From contig NZ_KE136482.1 of NCBI RefSeq assembly GCF_000407185.1, forward strand, positions 124,001 through 188,000: 64,000 bases of DNA, in the 5' to 3' direction. The translations under genes and the position numbers were made by a program. This stretch comes from Enterococcus malodoratus ATCC 43197. GTDB lineage: Bacteria > Bacillota > Bacilli > Lactobacillales > Enterococcaceae. A model generated the notes under the pieces. It was not told the DNA's origin and made no database searches. It worked only from the letters and a program-made list of their open reading frames with translations. Shown one piece after another: positions 17,303 through 25,935 of the stretch (the first letter of the stretch is position 1; each line of letters starts with the position of its first letter).

Positions 17303-17338
17303 AAAAAAGAGGAAGACAGCAGTCATTCCTCTTTTTTT
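17301..17338. terminator. Bidirectional terminator
   Basis: AAAAAAGAGGAA pairs with TTCCTCTTTTTT around an 11-base loop; T-runs lie on both strands, serving the converging small-membrane-protein and YccF genes. Confidence 0.85.
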
Positions 17339-17705
17339 AACGAATTGAAACAATCTGAGCACCAAACGGCATTAATGCCAGACGAGCAAGCTTCAAGGAT
17401 TGCGCGGCAAACGGAATACCGACAATCGTGATGCAGAGTAAGACGGCGCTTGCTAAATGACCAAGTGCTAACGGTACACCAGAGACAATCAACCAAATAA
17501 TATTGACAATGAAATTTACACCCGTTGTATGGTAGACGACATCTTTGCCGAACGGGGCAAAACTTAGACTGGCAAATTTGAAACACTGCAAACCGATTGG
17601 GATGCCGATGATTGTGATACACCATAAGATTCCCGCAAGACACCAAGTCAATCCGCCAATCAGGCCGCCAAAGATGAACCAGATGATATTACCTAAGCAA
17701 GACAT
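17337..17705 (-). CDS. YccF-domain membrane protein
   Basis: 122 residues with two copies of the YccF repeat: each has a hydrophobic helix pair ending in C-I-T-I-[IV]-G-I-P and a short amphipathic KFASLSFAPFG or KLARLALMPFG segment. YccF proteins are inner-membrane components of unknown function, sometimes fused or linked to transport. GGAGGGA lies upstream of ATG 17705. The stop codon is inside the shared terminator. Confidence 0.88.
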   Translation of the reverse strand: MSCLGNIIWFIFGGLIGGLTWCLAGILWCITIIGIPIGLQCFKFASLSFAPFGKDVVYHTTGVNFIVNIIWLIVSGVPLALGHLASAVLLCITIVGIPFAAQSLKLARLALMPFGAQIVSIR

Positions 17706-17828
17706 ATTTCATCCCTCCCATTTACTAATAGTGTACCATCTTTTTATAAATACACATCCAACTTAGGATGGATTTACATAGCGAAGAACGATTTACATAA
17801 AAACTTTTTTAGAAAGGGGTCTATTCGA

Positions 17829-18749
17829 TTGAAGAAATTTGAAATTCTTTCTGTTGATCAAAATACAGTATTGAGAGGCTATCATTGGCCTTGCGAGAAC
17901 CCGTGGGCGGTTCTGCAAGTGACTCACGGTATGGCAGAACACCTATTACGATACGAGGGACTTGCCGATTATTTAAATAAGCAAAAAATTGCGGTGATTG
18001 GCCATGATCATCTAGGCCATGGTGCTTCTGTCCAAGAAAATCCGCAGGGCTATTTTCATGATGAAAGAACAAAACATGGACTGGTTCAAGATTTGTATCA
18101 AGTAACAAAATGGGGAAAGACCGCTTATCCTGATCTGCCATTCTTCATTTTAGGTCATAGCATGGGATCATTTGTCTTGCGCAATTATTTATACGAGTAC
18201 GGTGAGGCGATCGATGGCGCTATTTTAGTTGGAACCGGGCAGCAGCCTGTTTGGCTGACCCGTTTCGGTCAACAAGCAGCAAAAATACTAAGCAAAATTC
18301 AAGGAGAGAAGCACCCCAGCAAGCTGATCGACCAATTGGCTTTCGGCAATATGAATCGCAAGATCAGCAATAAACGAACCGATAAAGATTGGCTGAGCAG
18401 CTTAACTGAAGAAGTCGATGCTTATTTAGCAGATCCGAACTGCGGATTTCTCTTTACGTTAAGCGGCTATCATGAGCTTTTTTCATTGATCATCCGCTCT
18501 CAGCAACCGGAATTACTACAGAAGGTACCTAAAAATTTGCCTTTACTATTTTTGTCTGGCAAGGAAGATCCAGTCGGTGAATTTGGTAAAGGGGTGATGA
18601 AAGCGGCGAAATCTTATCAAGCTGCTGGAGTAAAAAAAGTGACGATTCAACTCTACGAAAATGCGCGGCATGAGCTGCTGAATGAAACCCAAAAACTTAC
18701 AGTTTTTCATGATATTTGCAAATGGATGGAAAATATTTCTGGAAAATGA
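17829..18749 (+). CDS. Alpha/beta hydrolase, monoacylglycerol lipase-like
   Basis: 306 residues of the Hydrolase_4 (lysophospholipase/monoglyceride lipase) type. The order is the oxyanion segment VTHGMAEH, GHDHLGHG, and the nucleophile elbow GHSMGS with S111. An acid follows in LSGKEDPVGEFG and the catalytic His in YENARHELLNE. No signal peptide, so cytoplasmic. The start is TTG 17829, with GAAAGGGG nine to ten bases upstream and no ATG near. The substrate is probably a lipid ester, inferred from family. Confidence 0.88.
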   Translation: MKKFEILSVDQNTVLRGYHWPCENPWAVLQVTHGMAEHLLRYEGLADYLNKQKIAVIGHDHLGHGASVQENPQGYFHDERTKHGLVQDLYQVTKWGKTAYPDLPFFILGHSMGSFVLRNYLYEYGEAIDGAILVGTGQQPVWLTRFGQQAAKILSKIQGEKHPSKLIDQLAFGNMNRKISNKRTDKDWLSSLTEEVDAYLADPNCGFLFTLSGYHELFSLIIRSQQPELLQKVPKNLPLLFLSGKEDPVGEFGKGVMKAAKSYQAAGVKKVTIQLYENARHELLNETQKLTVFHDICKWMENISGK

Positions 18750-18785
18750 TATCATTGTAAAAATTTTAGGTAATTGAGGGATCAT

Positions 18786-19427
18786 ATGAAAGCAGAATTT
18801 TTGATTGATTATTGCCACCAAGGTGATTGGGAACCGCAAGGCGGACAACGCCAATCACCCATTGATATCCAAACATCTCAAACTGAAACCAATGATACTC
18901 TTGCAAATATAGAAGTAAATTTTTCGGAAACAACGGCTACTTTTTTTAATAATGGACAAAACCTGCAACTACTAGCTGCCGGACAAGCTAGCTTTAACAA
19001 CCGCTTGTTTAATTTTGTCCAAATGCATTTTCACGCGGATTCAGAGCACCGCTTAAATGGGGCGATTTTTCCGTTAGAAGGACATTTTCTTTTTCAATCA
19101 CCCAGCGGACAGCTGGGAGTGATCGGCGTGTTTTATCAGGTGGGAGAGTTTAACCCCGATTTCGAACACGTGCTGAATCAATATGATCAAGGAAAGGGAG
19201 AGGGAAACTTCTCCGTTGAGGGATTGATTCCAAAAGACAAAAGCTATTATCACTATATAGGTTCTTTGACGACGCCTCCGCTGACAGAAGGGGTCGAATG
19301 GTATGTGATGCAAACTGTTTTGGAAGTATCGGCAGAGCAGGTTCTGCGTTTTATTGCTATTCATGGGAGAAATAGTCGGAAATGTCAGTTGATAAATGAC
19401 CGAAAGGTATTAAGCTATAAAGAATAA
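18786..19427 (+). CDS. Alpha-class carbonic anhydrase without a signal peptide
   Basis: 213 residues. It interconverts CO2 and bicarbonate. The three zinc ligands are H81 and H83 in MHFHADSEH and H100 in EGHFLF. QSPIDI and the GSLTTPPLTEGVEW active-site stretch are intact. Bacterial alpha-class enzymes are usually exported, but here the protein starts directly with the mature-like sequence; ATG 18786 has GAGGG five bases upstream and the only upstream start overlaps that site. It follows the hydrolase gene by 36 bases and is probably co-transcribed. Confidence 0.92.
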   Translation: MKAEFLIDYCHQGDWEPQGGQRQSPIDIQTSQTETNDTLANIEVNFSETTATFFNNGQNLQLLAAGQASFNNRLFNFVQMHFHADSEHRLNGAIFPLEGHFLFQSPSGQLGVIGVFYQVGEFNPDFEHVLNQYDQGKGEGNFSVEGLIPKDKSYYHYIGSLTTPPLTEGVEWYVMQTVLEVSAEQVLRFIAIHGRNSRKCQLINDRKVLSYKE

Positions 19428-19465
19428 AGTCGTTGCCGGATTGACTTCTGGCAACGACTTTTTTG
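19426..19465 (+). terminator. Intrinsic terminator
   Basis: AAAGTCGTTGCCGG pairs with CTGGCAACGACTTT and is followed by TTTT; it ends the carbonic anhydrase gene and may also serve the converging HAD gene. Confidence 0.85.
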
Positions 19466-19472
19466 TTAAAAA

Positions 19473-20285
19473 TTAAGCGAGATATTCTTTAAGGATGAAG
19501 GCAACGCCGGATTCTTCGTTTGATTTTGTCAGCTGATCGGCAATTTTCTTTACAGCCGGTGCGGCATTTTCCATTGCGATACTGTTTCCGCTGAGTGTAA
19601 GCATTTCTAAATCGTTCTCCTGGTCGCCAAAAGCTAAAACGTCTGATAGCTCTATCGATAAATGGCTAGTTAAAAAGTTTAGTGCCGCGCCTTTATTGAC
19701 TCCTTCAGCCATGACCTCCAGCCAATATTTATCAGAGTAGGAGCTATTGATTTGCTTTCTTTCCAGCTGTGCGCGCAATTTGACTAACTTACTAGTATCT
19801 TTGTCTGTAAAAGCCAGCTTGAAATAGCTGATCGCTTCTTTTTCAAGCTCTTCCCACAGGTCGTCTGCTTTTGATTCTTTTAGATTGAATTGCGCATAGT
19901 AGGGACTGTTGACTTCGTTTTTATCCTGTGCGAAGGAAATTCGGTCATCTTGGGTCGCACGGCTGGCTACGACCGTGACCTCTGTTTTCATTGCAAGGGA
20001 AAGTGCAGTTTTCACTGTATCTGGCAGGATCGTATAGCTTTTCAAGACTTCTTTGATTTCGCCATTTTCGATTTTCGCAACATAGGCGCCATTAGAAGCT
20101 AAGGTATAACCGCTAAGATTCAGTGTTTCGAAAACTTCCTTCGCCGATTGGATAGACCGTCCAGTCGCTAGAGCAACCGTGCCTCCTTGACGATCAAATT
20201 CTTTTAATGCCCAAGCATTTTCTTCAGAAACACGACCTTCTTTATTTAACAAGGTACCATCAAGATCTACTGCTACCAATTTCAT
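19473..20285 (-). CDS. Cof-type HAD-superfamily phosphatase
   Basis: 270 residues, usual for Cof/YbiV-like sugar-phosphate or nucleotide phosphatases. Motif I is DLDGTLLN (D7, D9), motif II is ALATGRS, and motif IV is AFGDQENDLEML; the cap between them is of type IIB. It acts in the cytoplasm and needs Mg. AAGGAC lies upstream of the start at 20285. The physiological substrate cannot be read from sequence. Confidence 0.9.
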   Translation of the reverse strand: MKLVAVDLDGTLLNKEGRVSEENAWALKEFDRQGGTVALATGRSIQSAKEVFETLNLSGYTLASNGAYVAKIENGEIKEVLKSYTILPDTVKTALSLAMKTEVTVVASRATQDDRISFAQDKNEVNSPYYAQFNLKESKADDLWEELEKEAISYFKLAFTDKDTSKLVKLRAQLERKQINSSYSDKYWLEVMAEGVNKGAALNFLTSHLSIELSDVLAFGDQENDLEMLTLSGNSIAMENAAPAVKKIADQLTKSNEESGVAFILKEYLA

Positions 20286-20581
20286 CTATATCCGTCCTTT
20301 TTTATTCGTCTACTATAAGGGTAGTTCAATTTTCAGAAAATGAACAATCAAACGCTCATGTGATTACAAGTTCAAACTTAAAGCAATAAACAATATGAAA
20401 ACTTTATAAAAAATTAACAAATAGCGAAAAACCTTCAAATGATGGGAGTTTTTACTATTTTTTTGAGTAAATAATAAGGCTCACAAAGCATTAATTTTGC
20501 TAAATCACTGCGAGGGGACTAAGCTATATTTTGAAACATGTGTTATTAAAATAAAAAATATTAGATAGGAGTGAAGGTTAT
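20286..20581. other. Divergent promoter region
   Basis: 296 bases between the HAD gene and the glycosyltransferase pair. It is AT-rich; TATATT (about 20525) may be the -10 of the glycosyltransferase operon. I see no gene and no clear operator. Confidence 0.35.
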
Positions 20582-21436
20582 ATGTTCTCGAAAATTGAGG
20601 AAATTCCCTTGGTCACAGCAGCTGATGAAAATTATGCTCCTTATCTGAGTGTGATGATCTCAACATTGCTGGACAGAACTTCAAGGAAAACCCCGATACG
20701 CTTCATTATTATTGACGATGATCTTTCGGTCCAAAGTAAGGAGAAATTAATCCAAACAGCGCACAAGCATTCTGATTCCGCTGTTATTCAATTCGTAAAA
20801 GTCGATGAGGAGGTATATGAGGACTTTCTTGTAAGCGACCATATTACGACGACTGCATATTTCAGAATTTCAATGCCGAAGATCTTGGCTAAAAAGAATT
20901 ATCGAAAGATTCTATATATTGATTCAGACACGTTGATCCTCGACGATATTCAAAAACTTTATCAACAGGATTTAGCTGGAAAAACGATTGGAGCGATCAT
21001 TGATCCTGGACAAACAGAAGCCTTAGAGAGGCTAGGCGTCGAGTCCGATGACTATTACTTCAATTCTGGGGTCATGGTAATCGATGTCGAACGTTGGAAT
21101 CAGCAGCAAATCACTGAAAAGACGATTGATTATTTGAAAAATAATGGCGATAAAATCATTTATCACGACCAAGATGCCTTGAACGCAGTACTTTATGAAC
21201 AGTGGCACCCGTTCCATCCTAGGTGGAACATGCAATCATCGCTGATCTTTGATAAGCATCCCGCACCAACACAGCAATATGAGGAGCTGTATAAAGCGGG
21301 GCGGAAAGACCCGGCAGTTGTCCATTTTACAGGACATGATAAGCCTTGGAATACGTTAGAAGGGCATCCTTATCAAAAATTGTATATGGATTTACTAAAC
21401 GACAGTATTTTTATGAAGACGGTGAATGTAAAATGA
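20582..21436 (+). CDS. Family 8 glycosyltransferase (first of pair)
   Basis: 284 residues with GT8 features (retaining, UDP-sugar dependent): DXD motif D114-S-D116 in LYIDSDTLIL, FNSGVMVIDVERW, HDQDALNAVL and the C-terminal HFTGHDKPW that binds metal and diphosphate. No membrane segment. The start has TAGGAGTGAAGG upstream. The last codons overlap the next gene by four bases (ATGA). In firmicutes such pairs decorate wall polymers or glycoproteins; no acceptor protein is nearby. Confidence 0.9.
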   Translation: MFSKIEEIPLVTAADENYAPYLSVMISTLLDRTSRKTPIRFIIIDDDLSVQSKEKLIQTAHKHSDSAVIQFVKVDEEVYEDFLVSDHITTTAYFRISMPKILAKKNYRKILYIDSDTLILDDIQKLYQQDLAGKTIGAIIDPGQTEALERLGVESDDYYFNSGVMVIDVERWNQQQITEKTIDYLKNNGDKIIYHDQDALNAVLYEQWHPFHPRWNMQSSLIFDKHPAPTQQYEELYKAGRKDPAVVHFTGHDKPWNTLEGHPYQKLYMDLLNDSIFMKTVNVK

Positions 21437-22317
21437 AAAAAGAAAAAATTACGGTAGTATCAAGTTGCAACGACGCATTTGCTGAACATGTATCCGCACT
21501 TTTTGTTTCGGTTTTAGAAAATACGGATCATTCAACAGCAATCTTTGATTTTTATGTGATTGACGATGAAATCAGTATTGCGAACAAACGCTTGATGAGA
21601 GAAACGATCAATGAATATGCGGCAACACTGCACTTTTTAACGATCGATAAAAAATATTTTGCCGATGCGGTAGAAAGCGACCGCATCCCAGAAACGGCCT
21701 ATTATCGCATTGCGATCCCGGAATTATTCAGAGATCAGGATCTTGAAAGAATTCTTTACTTAGACTGTGACATGATCGCCTTGGCGGATATTTCTGAGTT
21801 GTGGCGAATTGATTTGAGCGAGTATGTTTTGGCGGCGGTAGAAGATGCCGGTTTCCATCAACGCTTGGAGAAAATGGATATCGCATGTGCGTCAACGAAG
21901 TATTTCAACTCTGGCTTTATGCTGATCAATATGAAAAAATGGCTGGACGAGGACGTTACCAATCGAGTATTGCGTTTTATCCATGATAATCCTGAAAAAC
22001 TAAAATTCCACGATCAGGATGCCTTGAATGCGATTTTGCATGATCAATGGCTGCAGCTTCATCCTAAATGGAATGCGCAAAGTTATATCATGAAGCGAGA
22101 AGTGGAGCATCCAGATCCTGAAGGTGAAAAAGAATATTTCGAAACCCGCCGAGATCCTAAGATCATCCACTACTCAGGCCATATCAAACCATGGAGTCCC
22201 GAGTTCACCTCATCGATAAAAAAATACTATGAAGAATATGAAGAGATGACCGCCTTCACCGATGATGATGAGGAAAAAGGCTCCGCAAAATTATCATCAA
22301 CCCAAAAGTTAGGCTAA
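21433..22317 (+). CDS. Family 8 glycosyltransferase (second of pair)
   Basis: 294 residues, paralogous to the gene before it. DXD is D111-C-D113 (LYLDCDMIAL), with FNSGFMLINMKKW, HDQDALNAIL and HYSGHIKPW all kept, so both enzymes look active and probably act in sequence or as a complex. The start at ATG 21433 overlaps the preceding stop by four bases, indicating translational coupling. The C-terminal tail is acidic and Ser-rich (DDDEEKGSAK). Confidence 0.9.
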   Translation: MKKEKITVVSSCNDAFAEHVSALFVSVLENTDHSTAIFDFYVIDDEISIANKRLMRETINEYAATLHFLTIDKKYFADAVESDRIPETAYYRIAIPELFRDQDLERILYLDCDMIALADISELWRIDLSEYVLAAVEDAGFHQRLEKMDIACASTKYFNSGFMLINMKKWLDEDVTNRVLRFIHDNPEKLKFHDQDALNAILHDQWLQLHPKWNAQSYIMKREVEHPDPEGEKEYFETRRDPKIIHYSGHIKPWSPEFTSSIKKYYEEYEEMTAFTDDDEEKGSAKLSSTQKLG

Positions 22318-22352
22318 TCGATTTTTAGAAAACCAATTAAGGAGTGTATTCA

Positions 22353-22535
22353 ATGAAATCTATGATAAAAAGCAAGTGGGATCAACCTAAAGGGCATTTC
22401 CACCCGCAACGCAAAACGAACAAAAAGAATGAGCCGCAAAAAAACAGTGCGGTTCGCTCACTGATGTTCAAGATTCTATCAGTCTTTGTGATTGGTTTTA
22501 TCACGAAGAAAATCAATAATCGAAAAAATAAATAA
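22353..22535 (+). CDS. Small basic protein with a C-terminal hydrophobic helix
   Basis: 60 residues: a very basic, polar N-terminal two-thirds (KSKWDQPKGHFHPQRKTNKK) and a hydrophobic segment near the C-terminus (MFKILSVFVIGFI) followed by a basic end. AAGGAG lies eight bases before ATG 22353. It closes the glycosyltransferase operon, so it may be a membrane tether or adaptor for those enzymes. I do not recognise the family. Confidence 0.65.
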   Translation: MKSMIKSKWDQPKGHFHPQRKTNKKNEPQKNSAVRSLMFKILSVFVIGFITKKINNRKNK

Positions 22536-22565
22536 TTACTTAGCTGCTGCTAGTTGAAGCAGCAC

Positions 22566-22602
22566 AAAAGCCTTAGGGATTCAGTGTCCTTAAGGCTTTT
22601 TT
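22566..22602. terminator. Bidirectional terminator
   Basis: AAAAGCCTTAGGGA and TCCTTAAGGCTTTT pair (with a G-T mismatch allowed) around a seven-base loop, with T-runs both ways; it separates the glycosyltransferase operon from the converging MarR gene. Confidence 0.85.
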
Positions 22603-22615
22603 TGTGTGAAAAATT

Positions 22616-23086
22616 TTATGGACGGCCCCACCGATCTCTGGGGCGATGTCTGACTTGCGGTTCAAGCTCATTGATCAATTTCGTTAGAATATGGTCAAAC
22701 TGCTCCTTTTCTTCATGAGTCAAAGCTTCTAGTACCACGGGTTGGAAATCATCGCTCTGCTGGGCCGCGATCTTTCCGCGAGGAGTCAAATGAATGTTCA
22801 TCACCCGCTTGTCTTCCAATGATTTCTCTCGAGTAATGTATTCTTTCTTCTCCAATTTACGAATCATCTCAGAGGCAGACTGCGGACGCATATCTAAGCG
22901 GCTGACTAGATCCTTTTGGGAAATGGTTCCGTGTTCGCGAATAATAGATAAAATTTGTCCCTGACCACGATTTCGATTTTCAAATTTGAAAGGACCACGA
23001 GAATTCTCCCGGAAAAATTGCATGAATAGACTGCTTAATTCAAAATATTTTTGGGTCACAGTCAAGTTTAGTTCTTTTTCATCCAT
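22616..23086 (-). CDS. MarR-family transcriptional regulator
   Basis: 156 residues. The winged HTH is visible: GQGQILSIIREHGTISQKDLVS, RPQSASEMIRKLEKKEYITRE (recognition helix) and the wing SLEDKRVMNIHLTPRG. ATG 23086 has AGGAG about ten bases upstream and is preferred over an ATG at 23107 that has none. It is divergent from the BAAT-like hydrolase gene 170 bases away, a likely target. The C-terminus is Arg/Pro-rich. Confidence 0.88.
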   Translation of the reverse strand: MDEKELNLTVTQKYFELSSLFMQFFRENSRGPFKFENRNRGQGQILSIIREHGTISQKDLVSRLDMRPQSASEMIRKLEKKEYITREKSLEDKRVMNIHLTPRGKIAAQQSDDFQPVVLEALTHEEKEQFDHILTKLINELEPQVRHRPRDRWGRP

Positions 23087-23255
23087 TGAGTTATAACTCC
23101 TATTCATCTAATAGAAAAAATGGTTTAGCATGTCACCCATCATTTTATCAGGTTACCGAAATAAATTAAAGATTTTCCTTTATGGGCCATCGCTTTTGAA
23201 AATGGATAGATGGTATGATAATAAAAAAGCGTTTTTAAATGAGGTGGGAAGCAAG

Positions 23256-24140
23256 ATGACCAGTGATAAACAGGTGCAGGTGCAAAAAGTGGGTAAGGGT
23301 TTATTGCAAGGATACTATTTAAAAAATAGAATAAGGAACTCGGCAGGAGCGATCCTTGTTTTTGGCGGTTCAGAAGGCGGCTGCAATTATCAAAAAGCCG
23401 AGTGGTTGGCTCACCAAGGCTATGAGGTCTTAGCGCTTTATCTTTTTGGCAAACCGTATCTGCCGGATGAATTGAAAAAAGTCCCGTTAGAAATTTTCGA
23501 AGCAGCTTTGTCTTTTATTCGCGAGTCATTTAGCTGTTCGACGTCCATTACGGTTATAGGAGAGTCAAAAGGGGCGGAATTCTCATTGCTGCTGGCGAGT
23601 AAATATAGTGATTCCATTGATAAAGTTGTTGGTATTGTCCCAAGCAGTTTCGTGTTTTACGGTTTGGGAGAAATGGATAATGAGGTCTCATCGTGGACGC
23701 AAGCAGGTGTGGAAATTCCGTATATTTCATTAGCGGCCATTCGAAAAGGTGTTCACTTGGCGACAATCAAACCTTTCTTGCGCTATTTTTATGGCACGTT
23801 ACGAAAAAAGCCGATCGCTTTTCGGACGCTTTACCAAGCCTGTGTACAATTGAGTGATCACGGAGAGGAAGCTCGCATTAAGGTAGAAAATTTTCAGGGA
23901 GACGTTTTATTGATTGCCGGGAAAGAAGATCAGCTTTGGCATTCAGATAAAATGGCGATGGAGATAGCTGAACATAGAGGACAGTTAAGAACAAAGGTGA
24001 TCATTTATGAAAAAGCCGGCCATTCAATTGGCGGACCGTATCAAACGAGTCAGCTTATTCTTGGTGGCAATGAGGAACAGAGTAAACGGTGCTACGAGCC
24101 CATGATGCAGGCAATTCAGTCATTTTGTCAAAATAGTTAA
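23256..24140 (+). CDS. Acyl-CoA thioesterase/BAAT C-terminal-like alpha/beta hydrolase
   Basis: 294 residues. It resembles the BAAT C-terminal hydrolase family: oxyanion region FGGSEGGCNYQ, nucleophile S104 in GESKGAE, acid in AGKEDQLWHS and His in EKAGHSIGG. The SEGG and SKGAE forms are typical of acyl-CoA:amino acid N-acyltransferase or thioesterase relatives. ATG 23256 has GAGGTGGG eight bases upstream; the longer frame reaches to 23130 without a site. It is divergent from a MarR gene and possibly controlled by it. The substrate is unknown. Confidence 0.85.
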   Translation: MTSDKQVQVQKVGKGLLQGYYLKNRIRNSAGAILVFGGSEGGCNYQKAEWLAHQGYEVLALYLFGKPYLPDELKKVPLEIFEAALSFIRESFSCSTSITVIGESKGAEFSLLLASKYSDSIDKVVGIVPSSFVFYGLGEMDNEVSSWTQAGVEIPYISLAAIRKGVHLATIKPFLRYFYGTLRKKPIAFRTLYQACVQLSDHGEEARIKVENFQGDVLLIAGKEDQLWHSDKMAMEIAEHRGQLRTKVIIYEKAGHSIGGPYQTSQLILGGNEEQSKRCYEPMMQAIQSFCQNS

Positions 24141-24142
24141 TA

Positions 24143-24181
24143 AAAAGTTTGTCCTATCGATTGCCGGTAGGACTTTTTTTG
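24143..24181 (+). terminator. Intrinsic terminator
   Basis: GTCCTATC pairs with GGTAGGAC (one G-T pair), flanked by A- and T-runs; ends the BAAT-like hydrolase gene. Confidence 0.8.
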
Positions 24182-24345
24182 CAAGAAAAGTCGAATTAAG
24201 GTGTAAAGTGAAAGCCGAATTTTTGACAGAAAGTTCCTTCTCTTCATACAATGTGACCAACGTGAAACGCAGTAACCGTTTTCCGTTGCGTATTTCTCAG
24301 AAACATTTTTTGCTAAAAATATTGGACTATGAGGAGGAAGAAACA

Positions 24346-25296
24346 ATGACAGAAAGAATTTCATTAGAACAAGCAGCGATTGAATTTAGTGAGGCAAATG
24401 CCCCGCACCCGAGAATATATGAACTGCCGCCTGAAGAAGGCCGGGCTTTGCTGGAGCAGGTACAGGAATCGCCTGTGGCAAAGCTGGCGGTTCAGATAGA
24501 AGATCAAACAATCAGTACGGGCCAATGGGGCGAGATCAATGTTCGATTTATCCGTCCTGAGGGAGCTGTTGGACCTTTACCCGTCATTTTCTATATTCAC
24601 GGGGCCGGCTGGGTCTTCGGCAGCGCAAAAACACATGACAAGCTGGTTCGCGAGTTAGCCGTTCGAACCAATTCGATCGTTGTTTTTCCAGAATACAGCC
24701 GTTCGCCGGAAGCGAAATACCCTACCGCCATTGAACAGAATTTTGCGATTTTGCAGCAGCTGCCGAATTTAGCAGCGGAGAAAAACATGGATATTGACCG
24801 TTTGACTGTGTCCGGTGATTCAGTCGGTGGAAACATGGCGACAGTCATGACGATCATGACAAAACAGCGCGGCGGCGTTCCCATCAAACAGCAGGTTTTA
24901 TACTATCCAGTGACCGATGCAAACTTTGAGACCGATTCTTACAATCAGTTTGCGGAAGATTACTTCTTGACCAAAGAAGGGATGCAATGGTTCTGGGATC
25001 AATACACGAAGGATAGAGGCGAACGGGCAGAAATCACCGCTTCACCGCTCCGAGCATCACTTGAGGAGTTGTCTGGATTGCCGCCAGCTATGATTTTAAA
25101 CGGCGAGGCAGATGTCTTAAGAGACGAAGGTGAGGCCTACGCTAGAAGATTACGCGAAGCGGGCGTAGAAGTGGCTCAAGTTCGTTTTCAAGGGATGATT
25201 CATGACTTCGTAATGGTCAATTCGCTGGATCAAACCAACGCGGCACGCGCGGCGATGACCTTATCGACTGAGTGGATCAAGCAAAAAAATAAATAA
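24346..25296 (+). CDS. HSL-family esterase (acetyl esterase-like)
   Basis: 316 residues of the hormone-sensitive-lipase family. Motifs are HGAGWVFGS (oxyanion hole, normally HGGGW), GDSVGGNMA with nucleophile S159, the acid in GEADVLRDEG and the His in GMIHDFVM. No signal peptide. GAGGAGG lies about nine bases before ATG 24346; the open frame extends upstream to 24208 without one. It likely hydrolyses short-chain esters in the cytoplasm. Confidence 0.9.
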   Translation: MTERISLEQAAIEFSEANAPHPRIYELPPEEGRALLEQVQESPVAKLAVQIEDQTISTGQWGEINVRFIRPEGAVGPLPVIFYIHGAGWVFGSAKTHDKLVRELAVRTNSIVVFPEYSRSPEAKYPTAIEQNFAILQQLPNLAAEKNMDIDRLTVSGDSVGGNMATVMTIMTKQRGGVPIKQQVLYYPVTDANFETDSYNQFAEDYFLTKEGMQWFWDQYTKDRGERAEITASPLRASLEELSGLPPAMILNGEADVLRDEGEAYARRLREAGVEVAQVRFQGMIHDFVMVNSLDQTNAARAAMTLSTEWIKQKNK

Positions 25297-25304
25297 TACA
25301 GCCT

Positions 25305-25338
25305 AAACTCCTTTCATTAATTTGGAAGGAGTTCTTTT
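25305..25338 (+). terminator. Intrinsic terminator
   Basis: AAACTCCTTT pairs with GGAAGGAGTT around CATTAATTT and is followed by CTTTT, after the HSL-type esterase. Confidence 0.75.
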
Positions 25339-25473
25339 ATCGTCTATTTTTTTCTTTTAAACGACTTTATTGATTGAGTCTTTGTCTATATAGGTTTTCA
25401 GCACTATATGGGGAGTGGCGGCGAGCTCTCCAATCCGGATTTTTCTGGATATATTTCCTTCATGGTAAGCTGA

Positions 25474-25491
25474 TTTTATCAATTGATAAAA
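25474..25491. promoter_or_regulatory. Perfect 18-base palindrome, candidate operator
   Basis: TTTTATCAATTGATAAAA lies 34 bases upstream of the DUF2177 gene, first of a three-gene operon containing a fatty-acid-kinase-like fusion. A regulator binding here would control the operon. I do not recognise the site. Confidence 0.5.
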
Positions 25492-25524
25492 ATACAATTG
25501 AGCGTTTAGTTTGGGGGAATAAGA

Positions 25525-25929
25525 ATGATTTCATGGGTAAAAATATTTGGTGTTGCGGCGGTCTCATTTTTAGCATTGGATGCTTTTTGGTTATTGATTA
25601 TCGCTAGAAAAATGTATCAGCAATATTTAGGAAATTTAATGGGGCAGACTAAGTTTGCACCTGCAGCAATTTTTTATGTACTTTATTTGATTGGACTGCT
25701 CTTTTTCGTAATTAATCCAGCTTTGGAAAAAAGCAGTTTGTTTTATGCGATTGCGGCTGGCGGATTTTTAGGACTGTTGTGTTATGGAACGTACGATCTG
25801 ACCAATTTGGCAACTATTGGGAAATGGCCGGTTTTTGTGACGGTAGTGGATCTAATTTGGGGAACATTTGTAACTGCGGCAGTATCCGGGATCACGGTAT
25901 TCGTCGCGCAGCATTTCAATTGGAGGTAG
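25525..25929 (+). CDS. DUF2177 membrane protein
   Basis: 134 residues with four membrane helices. It matches the DUF2177 family: LDAFWLLIIARKMYQQYLG at the N-terminus and GTYDLTNLATI with an Asp-Trp-rich final helix (VVDLIWGTFVTA). The function is unknown; homologues occur near lipid-metabolism genes. TTTGGGGGAATAAG provides a ribosome site. The stop codon overlaps the ribosome site of the next gene, six bases away. Confidence 0.85.
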   Translation: MISWVKIFGVAAVSFLALDAFWLLIIARKMYQQYLGNLMGQTKFAPAAIFYVLYLIGLLFFVINPALEKSSLFYAIAAGGFLGLLCYGTYDLTNLATIGKWPVFVTVVDLIWGTFVTAAVSGITVFVAQHFNWR

Positions 25930-25935
25930 GCCGTT

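Noticed and set aside
25374-25607. 77-codon frame before DUF2177
   Set aside because: It overlaps the palindrome and the DUF2177 gene in another frame, without a ribosome site.
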